A stretch of 64,000 nt of DNA from Actinobacillus succinogenes 130Z (lineage in GTDB: Bacteria > Pseudomonadota > Gammaproteobacteria > Enterobacterales > Pasteurellaceae): positions 558,001 through 622,000 of the forward strand of contig NC_009655.1 of NCBI RefSeq assembly GCF_000017245.1, read 5' to 3'. Below, one piece after another: positions 11,992 through 19,382 of this stretch. Under the pieces are notes generated by a model, which was not told the origin of the DNA, did no database searches, and saw only the letters and a list, made by a program, of their open reading frames with translations. A program made the position numbers and the translations under genes. Positions within the stretch are counted from its first letter, which is position 1. The number at the start of each line of letters is the position of its first letter.

Positions 11992-12492
11992 ATGCGAATT
12001 GATACTTCAGAACTTTGCGATATTTATCTCGATCAAGTGGATGTCGTGGATCCTATTTTTTCAAGTTTTGGTGGTGTGCAGGCATTTTATGGCAAGGTCA
12101 CAACGGTGAAATGCTTTGAAACTAACGGGTTAATTGAAGAGATTCTGGAAGAAAACGGAGAAGGGCGCGTATTGGTTATTGATGGTGGCGGATCGATTCG
12201 TCGAGCATTGATTGATGCGGAGCTCGCTCGACTCGCTGCGGATAATCATTGGGAAGGGATTATTGTCTATGGTGCGATTCGCCAGCTTTCCGAATTAGAA
12301 AATATTGAAATCGGTATCCATGCGTTAGCGCCGATTCCTGTGAGTGCGGATGAATCTAATTACGGCGAAAGCGATATTCCGGTCAATTTTGGCGGTGTAA
12401 CGTTCTTTCCGGAGGATTATATTTATGCGGATTTAACGGGTATTATCCTTTCTCAGGAACCGTTGGATTTAGATGAATTAAATGCGGAATAA
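11992..12492 (+). CDS. rraA: Regulator of RNase E activity RraA
   Basis: A 166-residue trimeric protein of the RraA fold that binds RNase E and inhibits RNA decay. Start at 11992 is chosen because GAAAGGAAAT precedes it and the family begins MxIDTSELCDIY; an upstream in-frame TTG at 11968 is unlikely. Conserved features include FSSFGGVQAFYG and VIDGGGSIRRALIDAELA. It follows menA closely, so the pair is probably one transcript, ending at the strong hairpin at 12570-12604. Confidence 0.94.
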   Translation: MRIDTSELCDIYLDQVDVVDPIFSSFGGVQAFYGKVTTVKCFETNGLIEEILEENGEGRVLVIDGGGSIRRALIDAELARLAADNHWEGIIVYGAIRQLSELENIEIGIHALAPIPVSADESNYGESDIPVNFGGVTFFPEDYIYADLTGIILSQEPLDLDELNAE

Positions 12493-12569
12493 TGAATTTG
12501 AAAAGCAAAATTGCGGTCGATTTTGATTGTATTTTTATTCATAACGTTACGTAAATGTGGCATAACAAA

Positions 12570-12604
12570 CAAAAGGCTTGGATTTCTCCAAGCCTTTTGT
12601 TTTG
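12570..12604. terminator. bidirectional terminator between rraA and rplS
   Basis: CAAAAGGCTTGGA (12570-12582) and TCCAAGCCTTTTG (12587-12599) form a perfect 13-base stem with loop TTTC. T-rich tails follow on both strands. It serves rraA on the plus strand and the rpsP operon on the minus strand. Confidence 0.9.
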
Positions 12605-12620
12605 AGCATAATTCTGTGAA

Positions 12621-12971
12621 TTATGCACCAAGACGTTCTTTAATACGTGCAGATTTACCGGAACGTTCACGTAAGTAGTAAAGTTTGGCTTTGCGTACCG
12701 CACCTTTACGTTTCACGGTGATGCTGTCGATTACCGGTGAATGTGTTTGGAAAACGCGCTCAACACCGGTACCGTTAGATACTTTACGTAAAGTGAATGC
12801 GCTGTGCAAGCCACGGTTACGAATTGCAATAACTACGCCTTCAAATGCTTGCAAACGTCTTTTAGCGCCTTCAACTACCCATACTTTCACTTCTAATGTG
12901 TCGCCCGGACGGAAGCTAGGTACGTTTTGTTTTAATTGTTCTTCTTCAAGTTGTTTAATGATGTTGCTCAT
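12621..12971 (-). CDS. rplS: 50S ribosomal protein L19
   Basis: A 116-residue ribosomal protein at the 30S-50S interface. Recognised by MSNIIKQLEEEQLKQNVPSF at the N-terminus, the RPGDTLEVKVWVVEG block, and the C-terminal VRKAKLYYLRERSGKSARIKE. Last gene of the rpsP-rimM-trmD-rplS operon, 33 bases after trmD. Confidence 0.97.
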   Translation of the reverse strand: MSNIIKQLEEEQLKQNVPSFRPGDTLEVKVWVVEGAKRRLQAFEGVVIAIRNRGLHSAFTLRKVSNGTGVERVFQTHSPVIDSITVKRKGAVRKAKLYYLRERSGKSARIKERLGA

Positions 12972-13004
12972 TTTTTTACCTTTTGTGTAACTAGTGTTAA
13001 CTGA

Positions 13005-13742
13005 TTAAACTGTTTCAGATTTTATCTGATTCAGTATTTTCTTTTGTTCGTCAGTCAGAGCTAGTTTTTCCAGTAGCTCAGGGCGTCGTAACCACGTTCG
13101 CTCTAACGATTGTGTTAACCGCCATTTACGAATTTGTTCGTGATTACCCGACATCAGCACGGGAGGAACGGTTAAGCCGTCTAATTCTTCCGGTCTGGTG
13201 TAATGCGGACAATCCAATAATCCTGCGGCAAAGGAATCTTCATCCGCCGAGGCTTGTTTGCCTAAAACACCCGGAATAAATCTTGCAACGGCATCAATTA
13301 ATGTCATTGCAGGAAGTTCTCCGCCGGTCAGCACGTAATCCCCGATTGACCATTCTTCATCGACTTCGGTTTGAATCAATCGTTCGTCAATACCTTCGTA
13401 ACGTCCGCATACCAAGATTAATTTCTTATTTTGGGCTAATTCCGTTACGCCGGATTGTTCGAGTTTACGTCCCTGCGGCGAAAGGTAAATTACCTTTACG
13501 CCTTCACCTGCTTCAGCTTTGGCCGAGTGGATTGCATCACGTAACGGTTGTACCATCATCAGCATTCCCGGGCCACCGCCATAAGGGCGATCGTCTACGG
13601 TTTTGTGCTTATCGTGAGTAAAATCCCGCGGATTATAGCATCGCACTTGCAGCAGGTTCTGTTTAACAGCTCTACCTGTTACCCCAAATTCTGTAATTGC
13701 TTTAAACATTTCAGGAAACAGGGTGACGATCCCTATAAACAT
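13005..13742 (-). CDS. trmD: tRNA (guanine-37 N1)-methyltransferase TrmD
   Basis: Uses SAM to methylate G37 next to the anticodon in tRNAs reading CUN, CCN and CGG, which prevents +1 frameshifting. The 245-residue SPOUT enzyme has the trefoil-knot SAM site LVCGRYEGIDERLI and SIGDYVLTGGELPAM (about residues 110-145), plus the N-terminal VTLFPEMF and RPYGGGPGMLMM. Third gene of the rpsP operon, 47 bases after rimM. Confidence 0.97.
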   Translation of the reverse strand: MFIGIVTLFPEMFKAITEFGVTGRAVKQNLLQVRCYNPRDFTHDKHKTVDDRPYGGGPGMLMMVQPLRDAIHSAKAEAGEGVKVIYLSPQGRKLEQSGVTELAQNKKLILVCGRYEGIDERLIQTEVDEEWSIGDYVLTGGELPAMTLIDAVARFIPGVLGKQASADEDSFAAGLLDCPHYTRPEELDGLTVPPVLMSGNHEQIRKWRLTQSLERTWLRRPELLEKLALTDEQKKILNQIKSETV

Positions 13743-13789
13743 AATTTATCCTTCGTGTTACGACTTAAAGCGCTACAGCATACCTGAGA

Positions 13790-14317
13790 TTAGAAACCAG
13801 CGTCCCAATCCACTTCAATCGTCTTTGTGGTGAGATCGACTCTTTTAACTACTTTTTCATACAAGAACGGAATTAAACGCTCTTGTTTGCCGAAGGCATC
13901 TTTGACATTTGCACGGACAACCAACACATCGTTTGAACCTGTTTCCATCATTTCGGAAACGGTTCCCATGGTATACCCTTGTAGATTGACGACCTGGCAG
14001 CCGATTAAATCGTGCCAGTAATAATCGCCTTCTTCAAGTTTCGGGAAAACAGACAAATCCACGCCGATCTCGACATTGGTTAAAGCCTGTGCCGCATCAC
14101 GATCATCTACGTTTTTCAATTTGGCAATTAATTCGTGATTATGATGTTTCCAGCTTTCTAACTCGGCAGGTTGCCATTGACCTTTAATTTTCAAAAACCA
14201 AGGCTGATAATCAAAAATGCTTTCTGCGTATTCTGTTGATGAATAAATGCGTAACCAACCACGAATACCGTAAGTTGAACCGAGTTTGCCAACTACTTCA
14301 ATACGTTGTTGTTCCAT
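13790..14317 (-). CDS. rimM: 16S rRNA processing protein RimM
   Basis: Assembly factor for the 30S head that binds S19 and helps 16S maturation. The 175-residue protein has the N-terminal RimM domain (VVGKLGSTYGIRGWLRIYS, about residues 9-27) and a C-terminal PRC-barrel domain beginning around YYWHDLIGCQV and ending in VDWDAGF. Second gene of the rpsP operon, 30 bases after rpsP. Confidence 0.96.
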   Translation of the reverse strand: MEQQRIEVVGKLGSTYGIRGWLRIYSSTEYAESIFDYQPWFLKIKGQWQPAELESWKHHNHELIAKLKNVDDRDAAQALTNVEIGVDLSVFPKLEEGDYYWHDLIGCQVVNLQGYTMGTVSEMMETGSNDVLVVRANVKDAFGKQERLIPFLYEKVVKRVDLTTKTIEVDWDAGF

Positions 14318-14347
14318 TTATACCACCTATCAATTCAAATCAATGAA

Positions 14348-14596
14348 TTAAGCTGCTTTTTGCACTTCTTTAACTAATGCGGAAACGCGATCAGATAAAG
14401 ACGCACCTTTTTCAACCCATGCGTTAACACGGTCTAAATCTAAACGTAAACGTTCGGCTTTACCGGTTGCTAACGGGTTGAAGAAGCCAACGCGTTCGAT
14501 GAAACGACCGTCACGCGGTGAACGGCTGTCAGCTACAACGATTTGATAAAATGGGCGTTTTTTAGCTCCGCCACGAGATAAACGAATGGTTACCAT
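14348..14596 (-). CDS. rpsP: 30S ribosomal protein S16
   Basis: An 82-residue small-subunit protein. The N-terminus MVTIRLSRGGAKKRPFYQIV and the segment DGRFIERVGFFNP are diagnostic. First gene of the rpsP-rimM-trmD-rplS operon, with an AGAGGAAGGTT ribosome site and a leader of about 90 bases that includes a hairpin. Confidence 0.97.
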   Translation of the reverse strand: MVTIRLSRGGAKKRPFYQIVVADSRSPRDGRFIERVGFFNPLATGKAERLRLDLDRVNAWVEKGASLSDRVSALVKEVQKAA

Positions 14597-14630
14597 AACC
14601 TTCCTCTAAGTATTTAATAATAAAAGAAAA

Positions 14631-14649
14631 CCTGCATGAGCGCTGCAGG
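14631..14649 (-). promoter_or_regulatory. hairpin in the rpsP operon leader
   Basis: CCTGCA (14644-14649 read on the minus strand) pairs with TGCAGG (14631-14636), followed on the minus strand by TTTTCTTTT. It lies between the promoter and rpsP. The short stem plus T-rich tail is attenuator-like but weak; function is not shown. Confidence 0.4.
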
Positions 14650-14693
14650 AATGCTTACTTTTTTCTCTGTGTATATAGACAAAAAGCCCAAGA

Positions 14694-14721
14694 ATTATAC
14701 ATTCTTGAGCTTAAAAAGCAA
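14694..14721 (-). promoter_or_regulatory. rpsP operon promoter
   Basis: On the minus strand TTGCTT (-35, 14716-14721) and TATAAT (-10, 14694-14699) are separated by 16 bases, about 100 bases upstream of rpsP. An uptake sequence lies just upstream (near 14745). Confidence 0.8.
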
Positions 14722-14770
14722 GGTTTACCTGCACGTAAACGGTAAAAGTGCGGTTAATTTTAGCGTATTT

Positions 14771-16333
14771 TTAGCGGATTTGAGCCACTCCGTTTTCGAC
14801 CCGAATTACGTTGCTCTTCATCGCGTTCGCTAACAGGCGATCATTTTCCGGCAAGGCGGCGCGCGGTGCTTCGTTATGCCATAAATGGTAGGCTATCGCC
14901 GCAAATTTAATGGTCGCAATTTTGCCGCCGTTATTAAAAAAACGCGCAACGAATTCGCTGTCTTCTCTTCCCCAACCGACGAAATCGTTATTAAAACCGT
15001 TAATTGCCAACGCCTCTTCGCGGAAAAAGCCCATATTGCAACCGCGAATATTTTTGTAAAAATGACGCTTTTCCTTTTTTAATAAGAGATTTGCCAGTAA
15101 CGGACAATGAATCGCTGAAAAACGTTTTTCAAAGCGCTTTTCCAAGCCTTTTTCATACCATTTTAGCGCTCGGTAACTGTCAGGTGCGGTCAGTAATTCA
15201 GCTGTTTTTCCTTCCGGCAATACAATCCGCCCGCCCTGTATATACACGCCTTTTTTGGCCGCTTTTTTGTGATCCGCGATAAATTCCGGGTGCATCACCA
15301 TATCGCCGTCGATAATCACGATATAATCACCGGTTGCCATAGATAACGCCCGATTACGGGATTCCGCCAGACGGAACCCGTCATCGGGTTGCCAGGCGTG
15401 TTTTACCGGCACAGGACAACGTGCTGCAAATGCGTCAATCACCGCTTTAGTTTCTTGTGTAGAACCGTCATCCGCCACAATCACTTCATCCGGCAATACC
15501 CGTTGCGCCGATACGGAGTTTAACACTAGCTGTAAGGCATCCGGACGGTTGTAGGTGGTCACGATTAACGAAGCGGTCAACGTTTGATTCGCCTCCGCCA
15601 GTTTCACATATTTATAGTAAGCGCCGCAGGCGTTGGCAAAGGAAATCACAAAACCGTCCGCGCCGGACATAAAACCGCGTTTTAACAGATAATTTTTACA
15701 GAAGGCGGAAAAACCGTGAGAAATCGCCGACGGCACGGATGCCCGTTTGCGGAATTTTTGTTGCTCCGCAAACAGCGTAGTGTATTGCTGCATTTTGTCG
15801 ATTAAACCGACCGCACTTTCGAAGGAATAATGGTTAAAAGCGTTTTGCAGTTTTATCAATTCCACGTTTCGGGGAATATCCAAACCTTCGTGTACCTGTT
15901 TATCGTTGAAATTTACCACCGTACGGTTGTACAGACGTTTCACGTAATCGGGATACCAGCCGCAGGTTTTAATCGGTTTGCCGCGGTAATGGTTAATGCG
16001 CAACATCGCATATACTTTATTGACATCGTTAAAATCCAGCCGACGGATTTCCTCCACTAATTCCGCCGGAAACACTTCATCGCTGTCGATATTGATAATC
16101 CAATCATGCCGGGCGAAGCTCGCCGCCAGATTTTTCATGGGGCCGAAACCGTTAAATTCGTGAAAATGAATTTTTACATTTTCAAACTGTTCCGCAATCG
16201 CCAACGTGCTATCCGTGGAACCGTTATCCAACAGGATAATTTCGTCAAAATCCGCCAGCGCCGTCAACACGGTTCGCAGATATTTCTCGGCATTTTTTAC
16301 CAGCATAGTGACGGAAACAGGGATTTTATTCAT
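14771..16333 (-). CDS. two-domain family 2 glycosyltransferase (LgtF/WaaE-like plus a second GT-A domain)
   Basis: A 520-residue cytoplasmic protein made of two glycosyltransferase-2 modules, probably acting in lipooligosaccharide synthesis. The N-terminal half (about 1-250) resembles WaaE/LgtF glucosyltransferases of the inner core (MLVKNAEKYL, LLDNGSTDST, NIDSDEVFP). The second half begins about residue 255 with LTASLIVTTYNRPDALQ and has its own VADDGST, a DxD-like IIDGDMV, and a C-terminal RGCNMGFFREE plus FVGWGREDSEF. The latter matches the galactosyltransferase/chondroitin-polymerase type. The ATG at 16333 is preferred to one two codons upstream because AAAGAGA is then correctly spaced. 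Exact sugars are unknown. The gene stands alone among housekeeping genes and is divergent from ppa. Confidence 0.82.
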   Translation of the reverse strand: MNKIPVSVTMLVKNAEKYLRTVLTALADFDEIILLDNGSTDSTLAIAEQFENVKIHFHEFNGFGPMKNLAASFARHDWIINIDSDEVFPAELVEEIRRLDFNDVNKVYAMLRINHYRGKPIKTCGWYPDYVKRLYNRTVVNFNDKQVHEGLDIPRNVELIKLQNAFNHYSFESAVGLIDKMQQYTTLFAEQQKFRKRASVPSAISHGFSAFCKNYLLKRGFMSGADGFVISFANACGAYYKYVKLAEANQTLTASLIVTTYNRPDALQLVLNSVSAQRVLPDEVIVADDGSTQETKAVIDAFAARCPVPVKHAWQPDDGFRLAESRNRALSMATGDYIVIIDGDMVMHPEFIADHKKAAKKGVYIQGGRIVLPEGKTAELLTAPDSYRALKWYEKGLEKRFEKRFSAIHCPLLANLLLKKEKRHFYKNIRGCNMGFFREEALAINGFNNDFVGWGREDSEFVARFFNNGGKIATIKFAAIAYHLWHNEAPRAALPENDRLLANAMKSNVIRVENGVAQIR

Positions 16334-16476
16334 AGTCATTCTCTTTAAAGTGCGGTCAAAATTCGTAAACTTTTGAGATTATAGCCATATCGTAAAAGGT
16401 TGCCTAGCAAAACGGTAAAATTCCCGCTATAATCAGACCGTTTTATTCACTCAAATTAATAATAAGGAAGGCTAAA

Positions 16477-17004
16477 ATGGGTTTAGAAATCGTTCCAGCG
16501 GGTAAAGAATTGCCAGACGATATTTATGTGGTCATCGAAATTCCGGCAAACTCGGATCCTATTAAATACGAAGTAGATAAAGAAACCGGTACGCTGTTTG
16601 TTGACCGTTTCATGGCTACGGCAATGTTCTATCCGGCGAACTACGGTTATGTCAACCACACGTTATCTTTGGACGGCGATCCTGTAGACGTGCTAGTGCC
16701 TACTCCTTATCCGTTACAACCGGGAGCCGTGATCCGTTGCCGCCCGGTAGGCGTATTGAAAATGACCGACGAATCCGGACAAGATGCGAAAGTTATCGCG
16801 GTTCCGCATACTAAACTCAGCAAGGAATATGATCACATTAAAGATGTGAACGATTTACCTGCACTGTTAAAGGCACAAATTCAGCACTTCTTCGAAAGTT
16901 ACAAAGCGTTGGAAGCGGGTAAATGGGTTAAGGTTGACGGTTGGGAAGGCGTTGAGTCGGCCCGCAAAGAAATCTTGGATTCCTTTGAACGTGCGAAAAA
17001 ATAA
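16477..17004 (+). CDS. ppa: Inorganic pyrophosphatase
   Basis: Soluble Mg-dependent hexameric enzyme hydrolysing PPi to two phosphates, which drives biosynthetic reactions forward. At 175 residues it matches E. coli Ppa (176). The active-site signature DGDPVDVLV is at about residues 66-74, along with the upstream EVDKETG and YPANYGYV. An AAGGAAGG ribosome site precedes the ATG, and a TATAAT box at 16428-16433 is the likely -10. A hairpin terminator follows. Confidence 0.97.
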   Translation: MGLEIVPAGKELPDDIYVVIEIPANSDPIKYEVDKETGTLFVDRFMATAMFYPANYGYVNHTLSLDGDPVDVLVPTPYPLQPGAVIRCRPVGVLKMTDESGQDAKVIAVPHTKLSKEYDHIKDVNDLPALLKAQIQHFFESYKALEAGKWVKVDGWEGVESARKEILDSFERAKK

Positions 17005-17013
17005 GCGTTTTTT

Positions 17014-17046
17014 ACTGCCGTCCTTGGTTAAGGGCGGTATTTTTTT
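17014..17046 (+). terminator. ppa terminator
   Basis: CCGTCCTT and AAGGGCGG pair (one G-U) around loop GGTT, followed by seven T. Confidence 0.8.
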
Positions 17047-17061
17047 GATTTGAGTTTTAAT

Positions 17062-17820
17062 ATGATGAAATTATTACGAAAACTGGCCGTTCTTTCTTTT
17101 GTCGCCGCTTTGGTTGTGGGTTGCGCTTCTTCGGCGGAAATCAATCGACAGTCGGCATCCCAATATGCGCAAGTGGTTCGACAGGCGAAAGCTAAAAAAT
17201 TAGTAGACACTACTTCCGCTACTGCGGTTCGCATCAAAAATGTCTTTAACCGAATGGTACCTTATGCCACGGCGGAAAATCACACCGGCGAACGTTTCGA
17301 TTGGGAAATTACGGTAGTCAAGAGTAACGAACTGAACGCATGGGCCATGCCGGGCGGTAAAATGATGTTTTATACCGGTTTGGTCGACCGCCTTAAGCTG
17401 ACCGATGATGAAATCGCCGTGGTGATGGGACATGAAATGGCTCACGCTTTAAGGGAACACGGCAAAGCCTCCCATAATGTGGGTATTGCGACCGGCATTT
17501 TGGGCGCCGTAGCGGAAATAGGTGTGTCAGCGGCATTGGGGGCGGATACCGGCGGTTTGGCGAGCGGTACGGTTGACTTGATGACTAACAAACCGTTTTC
17601 CCGCAGCAACGAAACCGAAGCGGACGAAATCGGGTTAATTCTGATGGCGAAATCAGGCTATAACCCGCAGGCAGCACCGGGACTTTGGAAGAAAATGCAG
17701 ACAGCCGGCGGTTCAAATGGTGCGAGCATTTTCTCTACTCACCCGAGCGACGAATTCCGTCAGGAAAACTTACAGCGCTTATTGCCGGAAGCGATGAAAT
17801 ATTACAAGCCGCGTAAATAA
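17062..17820 (+). CDS. M48-family metalloprotease lipoprotein (LoiP/YggG-like)
   Basis: A 252-residue secreted lipoprotein protease. It has a signal peptide ending in the lipobox LVVGC (Cys at about residue 21), so it is probably anchored in the outer membrane facing the periplasm. The zinc-protease motif HEMAH (in VVMGHEMAHALREHG) and the downstream glutamate in SRNETEADEIGL are intact, typical of M48 peptidases such as LoiP and BepA. The usual BepA TPR tail is absent, so it is a LoiP/YggG-type enzyme. Two ATG codons (17062, 17065) are possible starts. The gene follows ppa but has its own terminator at 17825. Confidence 0.85.
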   Translation: MMKLLRKLAVLSFVAALVVGCASSAEINRQSASQYAQVVRQAKAKKLVDTTSATAVRIKNVFNRMVPYATAENHTGERFDWEITVVKSNELNAWAMPGGKMMFYTGLVDRLKLTDDEIAVVMGHEMAHALREHGKASHNVGIATGILGAVAEIGVSAALGADTGGLASGTVDLMTNKPFSRSNETEADEIGLILMAKSGYNPQAAPGLWKKMQTAGGSNGASIFSTHPSDEFRQENLQRLLPEAMKYYKPRK

Positions 17821-17824
17821 ACGA

Positions 17825-17855
17825 AATGCCTGTTCTTTCGGGCAGGCATTTTTTA
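17825..17855 (+). terminator. terminator after the M48 lipoprotein gene
   Basis: AAATGCCTG and CAGGCATTT pair around a short loop, followed by a T run. Confidence 0.8.
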
Positions 17856-17876
17856 TGGCGGTATTGAGATCGTTTC

Positions 17877-18944
17877 TTAAGAAAGTGCGGTCGTTTTTTT
17901 CACTGTTTTTGCAATTTCCAACAAGCGGGCAATATGGGTTGAGAGTTCCGGATCATAGTTTAAACAATGTTTAGGATTTTCAATCCGGGCCTGTCCTCCC
18001 TTGACTAAATCAACGGATTTTTCGACCGCACTTTTCAGCGAACCGGGATCATGACGGTTAAAAGTAAAACCGAACCGGTTTTGAAAAACTTCCAGGCAAG
18101 CCATATTTTCCGAAAAAATAATCGGCGTACCGGACAGGACGGATTCCAATCCAACCAAACCGAAAGGCTCATAAAAGGATGCCATTATGGTGAAATCCGC
18201 CGCCTGATAGAGTTCCGGCATATCTTGTCTGAAACCTAGCGAGCGCACATTCCGGCTGTTTTCTACCGGTGTTCCCGCCACCACCAATTTAATCGGTAAA
18301 TCCGAGGCGTTAAAGAAATTTTTTAGTAATTCGAAGCCTTTGCGTTTATGTCCCGTTGAAGGAAACAGGTAAATAACTTCATCATCGGCAAAGCCGAATT
18401 TCCGGCGTAATAGCTGACGCTGCCGGGGGGGGGGCGGAATAAATTTTTGCGTATCCGCCGGCGGATAAACCACCTGAATTTTTTGCGCAGGTACGCCGTA
18501 AAATTTAATGAGTTCGTCTTTCATCAGCCGCGAATGAGCAATGACGGTTTGACATTCCTTAAGTACCTTATATTCGTATGGAATTTTTATGAATCTTTCA
18601 TAACAATTCGGCGTTTTGTGCAAGGCGTTCAGATAGCCTTGATGATTACCGCCGCACACGAAAATATCGCAATACAGAAAAAACAGCGAAAAAATCACTT
18701 CATCATCCCGGCGGTTTTTACGTACGAACGATGAAAGGAAACGGTGACGCAGTTTGCGCGGAATAAAGGAAATATTGGCTTTGATTAAGTCAATCCATTG
18801 ATTTTCCGGCAGGCTGCAATCCGCCTTGCCGGTATAAATCCGCGGGCGCAGGTTTTGCTGATGAAATCCGTTGATTATATCCAGAATATAACGTTCAACT
18901 CCGCCGCCCCGTCGAAAATTTAAGGTATTAATGGCAACTTTCAT
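17877..18944 (-). CDS. family 4 glycosyltransferase with an internal C10 tract
   Basis: A 355-residue GT-B glycosyltransferase of family 4 (group 1), probably adding a sugar to lipooligosaccharide. The N-terminal acceptor domain begins MKVAINTLNFRRGGGVERYI. The C-terminal nucleotide-sugar domain has FPSTGHKRKGFELL and the retaining-enzyme signature EPFGLVGLES (EX7E, about residues 254-263). Residues 170-173 are four prolines encoded over a run of ten C (plus strand G10 at 18425-18434). A change of one base there would shift the frame mid-protein, so the gene is a candidate for phase variation; in this sequence it is intact. An uptake sequence encodes part of the C-terminus. The acceptor and sugar are not known. 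Confidence 0.85.
   Translation of the reverse strand: MKVAINTLNFRRGGGVERYILDIINGFHQQNLRPRIYTGKADCSLPENQWIDLIKANISFIPRKLRHRFLSSFVRKNRRDDEVIFSLFFLYCDIFVCGGNHQGYLNALHKTPNCYERFIKIPYEYKVLKECQTVIAHSRLMKDELIKFYGVPAQKIQVVYPPADTQKFIPPPPRQRQLLRRKFGFADDEVIYLFPSTGHKRKGFELLKNFFNASDLPIKLVVAGTPVENSRNVRSLGFRQDMPELYQAADFTIMASFYEPFGLVGLESVLSGTPIIFSENMACLEVFQNRFGFTFNRHDPGSLKSAVEKSVDLVKGGQARIENPKHCLNYDPELSTHIARLLEIAKTVKKTTALS
18425..18434 (-). repeat. C10 homopolymer inside the GT4 gene
   Basis: Ten consecutive G on the plus strand (C on the coding strand) at codons 170-174 of the glycosyltransferase. It is the longest homopolymeric G/C run I found in the window. Tracts of this length slip at high rate during replication. 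Confidence 0.9.
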
Positions 18945-18980
18945 ACTTTCCCTTCCGTTGCTTTACTTTTCGCAAAATAC

Positions 18981-19010
18981 AATAAAGCCCCGCAAAAGCA
19001 GGGCTTTATT
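18981..19010. terminator. terminator between rpmE and the GT4 gene
   Basis: AATAAAGCCC (18981-18990) and GGGCTTTATT (19001-19010) form a perfect 10-base stem, terminating rpmE on the minus strand 11 bases after its stop. Confidence 0.82.
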
Positions 19011-19021
19011 CGGCATTCAAA

Positions 19022-19237
19022 TTATTTTTTGGTACCCGGAATGCTGAAACGTTTGTTGAAACGTTCTACACGACCGCCGGTATCTACCACACGTTGTTTA
19101 CCGGTGTAGAACGGATGGCAGTTGCCGCATACGTCCAAGTTAATGTCTTTACCTAAAGTTGAACGTGTTTTGATTACGTTACCGCAAGAACAAGTCGCAG
19201 TAATTTCTTTATATTCTGGATGAATACCTTGTTTCAT
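19022..19237 (-). CDS. rpmE: 50S ribosomal protein L31 (zinc-binding form)
   Basis: A 71-residue large-subunit protein beginning MKQGIHPEYKEITATCSCGN. The four cysteines (CSC at 16-18 and CGNC at 37-40) mark the zinc-containing C+ type; the zinc-free type-B paralogue is not in the window. The frame is open upstream to 19369, but the ATG at 19237 matches the family start. It has its own promoter at 19349-19376 and a palindrome in the leader. Confidence 0.96.
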   Translation of the reverse strand: MKQGIHPEYKEITATCSCGNVIKTRSTLGKDINLDVCGNCHPFYTGKQRVVDTGGRVERFNKRFSIPGTKK

Positions 19238-19315
19238 TGGAAAACCTCTGTCAGAAGCCGTATCGCCATAACGTCGGCCCGCAAGCCACCTTACACCATA
19301 CGAAGTTAATATTAC

Positions 19316-19330
19316 GCTGCACGGTGCAGC
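19316..19330 (-). promoter_or_regulatory. palindrome in the rpmE leader
   Basis: GCTGCAC-G-GTGCAGC is a perfect inverted repeat near the expected 5' end of the rpmE mRNA (-10 box at 19349-19354). L31 of E. coli controls its own synthesis through the rpmE leader; whether this hairpin plays that role is inference. Confidence 0.45.
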
Positions 19331-19348
19331 ACGGAAATTAGACGGCAA

Positions 19349-19376
19349 ATTATACCGAAAAAAATACATTATTCAA
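19349..19376 (-). promoter_or_regulatory. rpmE promoter
   Basis: Minus-strand TTGAAT (-35, 19371-19376) and TATAAT (-10, 19349-19354), spacer 16 bases. The -35 lies just past the stop codon of the GT25 gene. Confidence 0.8.
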
Positions 19377-19382
19377 GACTGT

